Source: Marthasterias glacialis
Lineage: Eukaryota; Echinodermata; Asteroidea; Forcipulatida; Asteriidae
Assembly (NCBI GenBank): GCA_911728455.2
Contig: OU452229.1
Coordinates: forward strand, 14,046,076-14,110,075
DNA length: 64,000 bases
Reading direction: 5' to 3'
The position numbers were made by a program, and so were the translations under genes. The notes under the pieces were generated by a model. The model was not told where the DNA came from. It saw only the letters and a list, made by a program, of their open reading frames with translations, and did not search any database. Below are positions 61,586 through 64,000 of this stretch, one piece after another. Positions within the stretch are counted from its first letter, which is position 1; each line of letters starts with the position of its first letter.

Positions 61586-63184
61586 AATAGTCTGGACCCT
61601 CGTTGTGGTTGTAATGGGGAGCGGTATCCATTATTGCTGTTGTAAACTGGGAGCACGACAAGTTGAGACAGCGCGGTAACGGCCACTCATTGAAGAGCTA
61701 TTATCGTTGATTTTGGAAGTGTAACTTCCACAGTCCACTAGTTTTCAATTAACACACAATCCATCCAACCTTCGTGACACATTGCATCAACTTTGTCAAG
61801 AATGTGTGGACGGTCATGTGCTTCTTTTGACCGACATAAGTAATGGTGATTTGGAATTCGGGGTGTCTTCTTTTCTCGATGTTGACGGTGTTTCAGGCGG
61901 AAATCGGTGAGCAAGCTGTGCTTGATAATTACAAATCATGTGTACTTCGACCTATAAAAAGTGCAGGGTTTAAACCATAGAGCATAGACCAGAAAACCAG
62001 ACCCATAGGCTAGTTCACCACTAAGGTAGCTCGTCTGCAGAATATAATAATGCGGTAAACTTTAAGGATTCGTAGACCGCTGTATTTCAGTGTCGGCGAG
62101 GCATGTTTAGCCCGTAGCATGAGCGTTATTCTCCCGGGGGCATTCCGGAGAGGCGAACCAAAAATTGTGCACAGTTAAAAAAAAAAAAAAAAAACTTGCA
62201 GATGTTCACATCACTAACTCCTTCGACTTCATGTCTCTGCCAATTTCAAAGTCCTTCATTTTGGGGTCTGACCTTTGACCTACACTGTCAAATCTTAACG
62301 GAGTTGCTCGGGGAGCAGGTTGTTGTCAACACAGATATCACATGTCAGTTGTTTGGGGGAAAATTGCTGTTAAAAAAATTGGGATTTATTAAGCAGTTGC
62401 TCATACACATGGCGTTCGAGGTTTTGTTGTGGGGTTTCTTTCATGTGAATGCGGATTTGGTTAAAAACCGAAACTTGATTTTGGTTTTGGGGGGCTGTAG
62501 TTCTTGAAAGTTACCTATGGTATATTAATCCAATGTTACGACAGTTTAAAGACAAAGATTATGATTTTTGTAACACTACTAACTCATACGAAAGAAGAAG
62601 ATGATTTTTGTAATAATCGGATATGATTAGTTTCAATCTGCAAGCTTGATGACTTTAGTCATAGTTCATACCAGGACAGGAATTTATTTCCTCTTTAAGT
62701 TTTTTAGGAAAAAGATAAATGTGTAGTCAGCCATCGATTATAGTGCTTATCGATTGTTCTTATCTGACATTGTGGTAAACTGCGTGGGACCTCAATGTGA
62801 TGATTATACGGAATTCACAAAACTATTTTTGTCAAATTGTGCCGGTAGTGAAGAAGGAAACGCATTTTCTGGTTGGGAATTGTTTTTGAGAACAATGTGT
62901 TCTGGTTAAACTCTTTTCAAGCAAATAAAAAGTAATCATCAAACATAATGAAGTTCATTAGATGTTGCATTTCGATGGGGTTATGTGTAGGTCTGTGTTT
63001 GAGGACTTGGCCAAAGTTTTGACCATTTGCATGATGCTATTATATGATTATTATTGGTTTTTCATTCCAGATTTCTTGTTTAAACAAAACAGGCATACAA
63101 CCAACACACTTCGAAATTGTGTAAACTCTAAGTGATCGCGTTTTACGAGACAGCGAGAGGATAACAGTTCATGTTTTTTTCCTG

Positions 63185-63330
63185 AAGACGATCAGAGCAT
63201 CAGATCGAAACGTCGACCTTTTGCACCACCGATTTTTTTTTTCAGGCTTACAACCAATCTTTCGAAATGTTGCAAACATTTGTTTTTCTCCTGAAGACGA
63301 TCAGAGCATACTGATCGAAACGTCGAGGTT
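63185..63330 (+). repeat. CGAAACGTCG-type dispersed repeat, copies 2 and 3
   Basis: CTGAAGACGATCAGAGCAT followed by GATCGAAACGTCGA occurs at about 63184 and again at about 63292, some 110 bases apart. A third, inverted copy lies at 48793-48930. Confidence 0.65.
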
Positions 63331-64000
63331 CTTTTCAGAATCTCCCCAACTCATAAGAGAGATTGATGTAAATGGTGTTTTTCAACTCTTATACTAGGCA
63401 GAGTTTGTGTTTTGTGGGTGAATTTTTGCAGTTTACGATTCTTGTTACGCTTCAGCTAAATCAAAATCCGAATAAGTCTAATATGAATTGGGTTTGTGTG
63501 GCCATCTATCCTGTTCTCGAACCAAGGGTGATACATTTCAGACTTATGTCTGAATCCAGACTTTTTTATGTCCGCCTGTTGGGAAAAAGTAGCCATTCAT
63601 TTCTTCAGATATAAAAAAAACAAGCTCTCTGGTCTACTTCTCTTGGAGCTGAAAACACTGTTCCCAAAAGCTCCTTGAAATCTTTTACTGCAGGCGTTAC
63701 TATAAAAGGTGGAAATATCATCATTTCAACATTATCTCCCAACATATTTTGGATCCTAGTTTCAGAACTTTTTTTGTCAGCAACAAGTCTCATCCCTGCG
63801 AACAAGGCAGTGCTATTTTATGAAAGCGTTTAAGAAACTTTCAGGTTTTAGCTCAATCTTCTTCTTTTTTTTACCGCTGAATACCAAATAGCAGTTACGA
63901 AATCTCGGAACAGTTAAAGGAAAACACAGTTGTTTTTTGGTTTCCCCCCGTCAACCCACCCCATTGTTGTAAGCAGTTTGTTCTTTTTTATTTTCGGAAA

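Larger units (their letters stand above)
50344..64000 (+). other. Start of intron 2 of the Mox-like gene (at least 13.6 kb)
   Basis: No homeobox-like exon is recognisable on the + strand. The stretch holds a hairpin MITE (50927-51088), CTTAGCA-rich repeats (52000-52420), a 216-bp tandem duplication, a second copy of the 47756 element (53358-53642), a CRE-like site (54050), a TTTG microsatellite, a SINE-like element near 58.1 kb and a TACTCG-rich repeat (60710-61585). If the gene model is wrong, this is intergenic DNA. Confidence 0.45.

Noticed and set aside
50400..64000. Search for the homeobox exon of the Mox-like gene
   Set aside because: No stretch encoding WFQNRR-like or PRKERTAF-like residues was seen on the + strand by eye; assumed to lie beyond the window.

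Overview
The window is metazoan nuclear DNA: AT-rich, dense in dispersed and tandem repeats, and almost entirely non-coding. Several repeats look like families I recall from echinoderm genomes, especially sea stars and sea cucumbers (26590-26850 and 34985-35115). Near-identical hairpin MITEs, tRNA-like SINE pieces and frequent poly-C tracts fit the same picture. An echinoderm is my best guess; it rests on memory and was not checked by search.

Only one gene model is supported. On the + strand, a first coding exon (38443-38544, Met start in good context, donor CAG|GTAAAA) and a second coding exon (49986-50343, acceptor TCTATAG, donor AAAG|GTATGT) join in phase 0. Together they encode 153 residues of a His/Gln/Ser/Pro-rich protein beginning MEHSLYGG. 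The start resembles vertebrate MEOX2 (MEHPLFG), and later landmarks keep the order seen in MEOX proteins: an isolated Trp, then Asp-Tyr followed by Ala-Glu-Ala, then a Ser/Asp/Glu-rich stretch ending Gly-Asn-aromatic-Lys. I read this as the 5' part of a Mox/Meox homeobox gene, with the homeobox exon beyond position 64000. Identity is moderately confident; the exons are firmer than the name.

Layout: 1-38280 is upstream intergenic DNA. It holds foldback elements (189-299, 5865-6032, 17034-17241, 17341-17506, 19111-19394, 24376-24543, 29493-29667), degenerate satellites (14545-15420, 25245-25990), a SINE family (27840-28100, 28440-28640) and a 1.15-kb minisatellite (35201-36346). Between them are GC/CpG-rich unique blocks that could be cis-regulatory elements (15841-16020, 23500-23740, 27390-27520, 32090-32300, 34380-34550). 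38545-49985 is intron 1. 50344-64000 is the start of intron 2, with a recent 216-bp tandem duplication, a long TTTG microsatellite, a tRNA-like SINE and a TACTCG-rich repeat.

I found no transposase, reverse transcriptase, tRNA or rRNA gene, CRISPR array, or multi-gene system. The possible novelty lies in repeat architecture and candidate regulatory blocks around a developmental gene.
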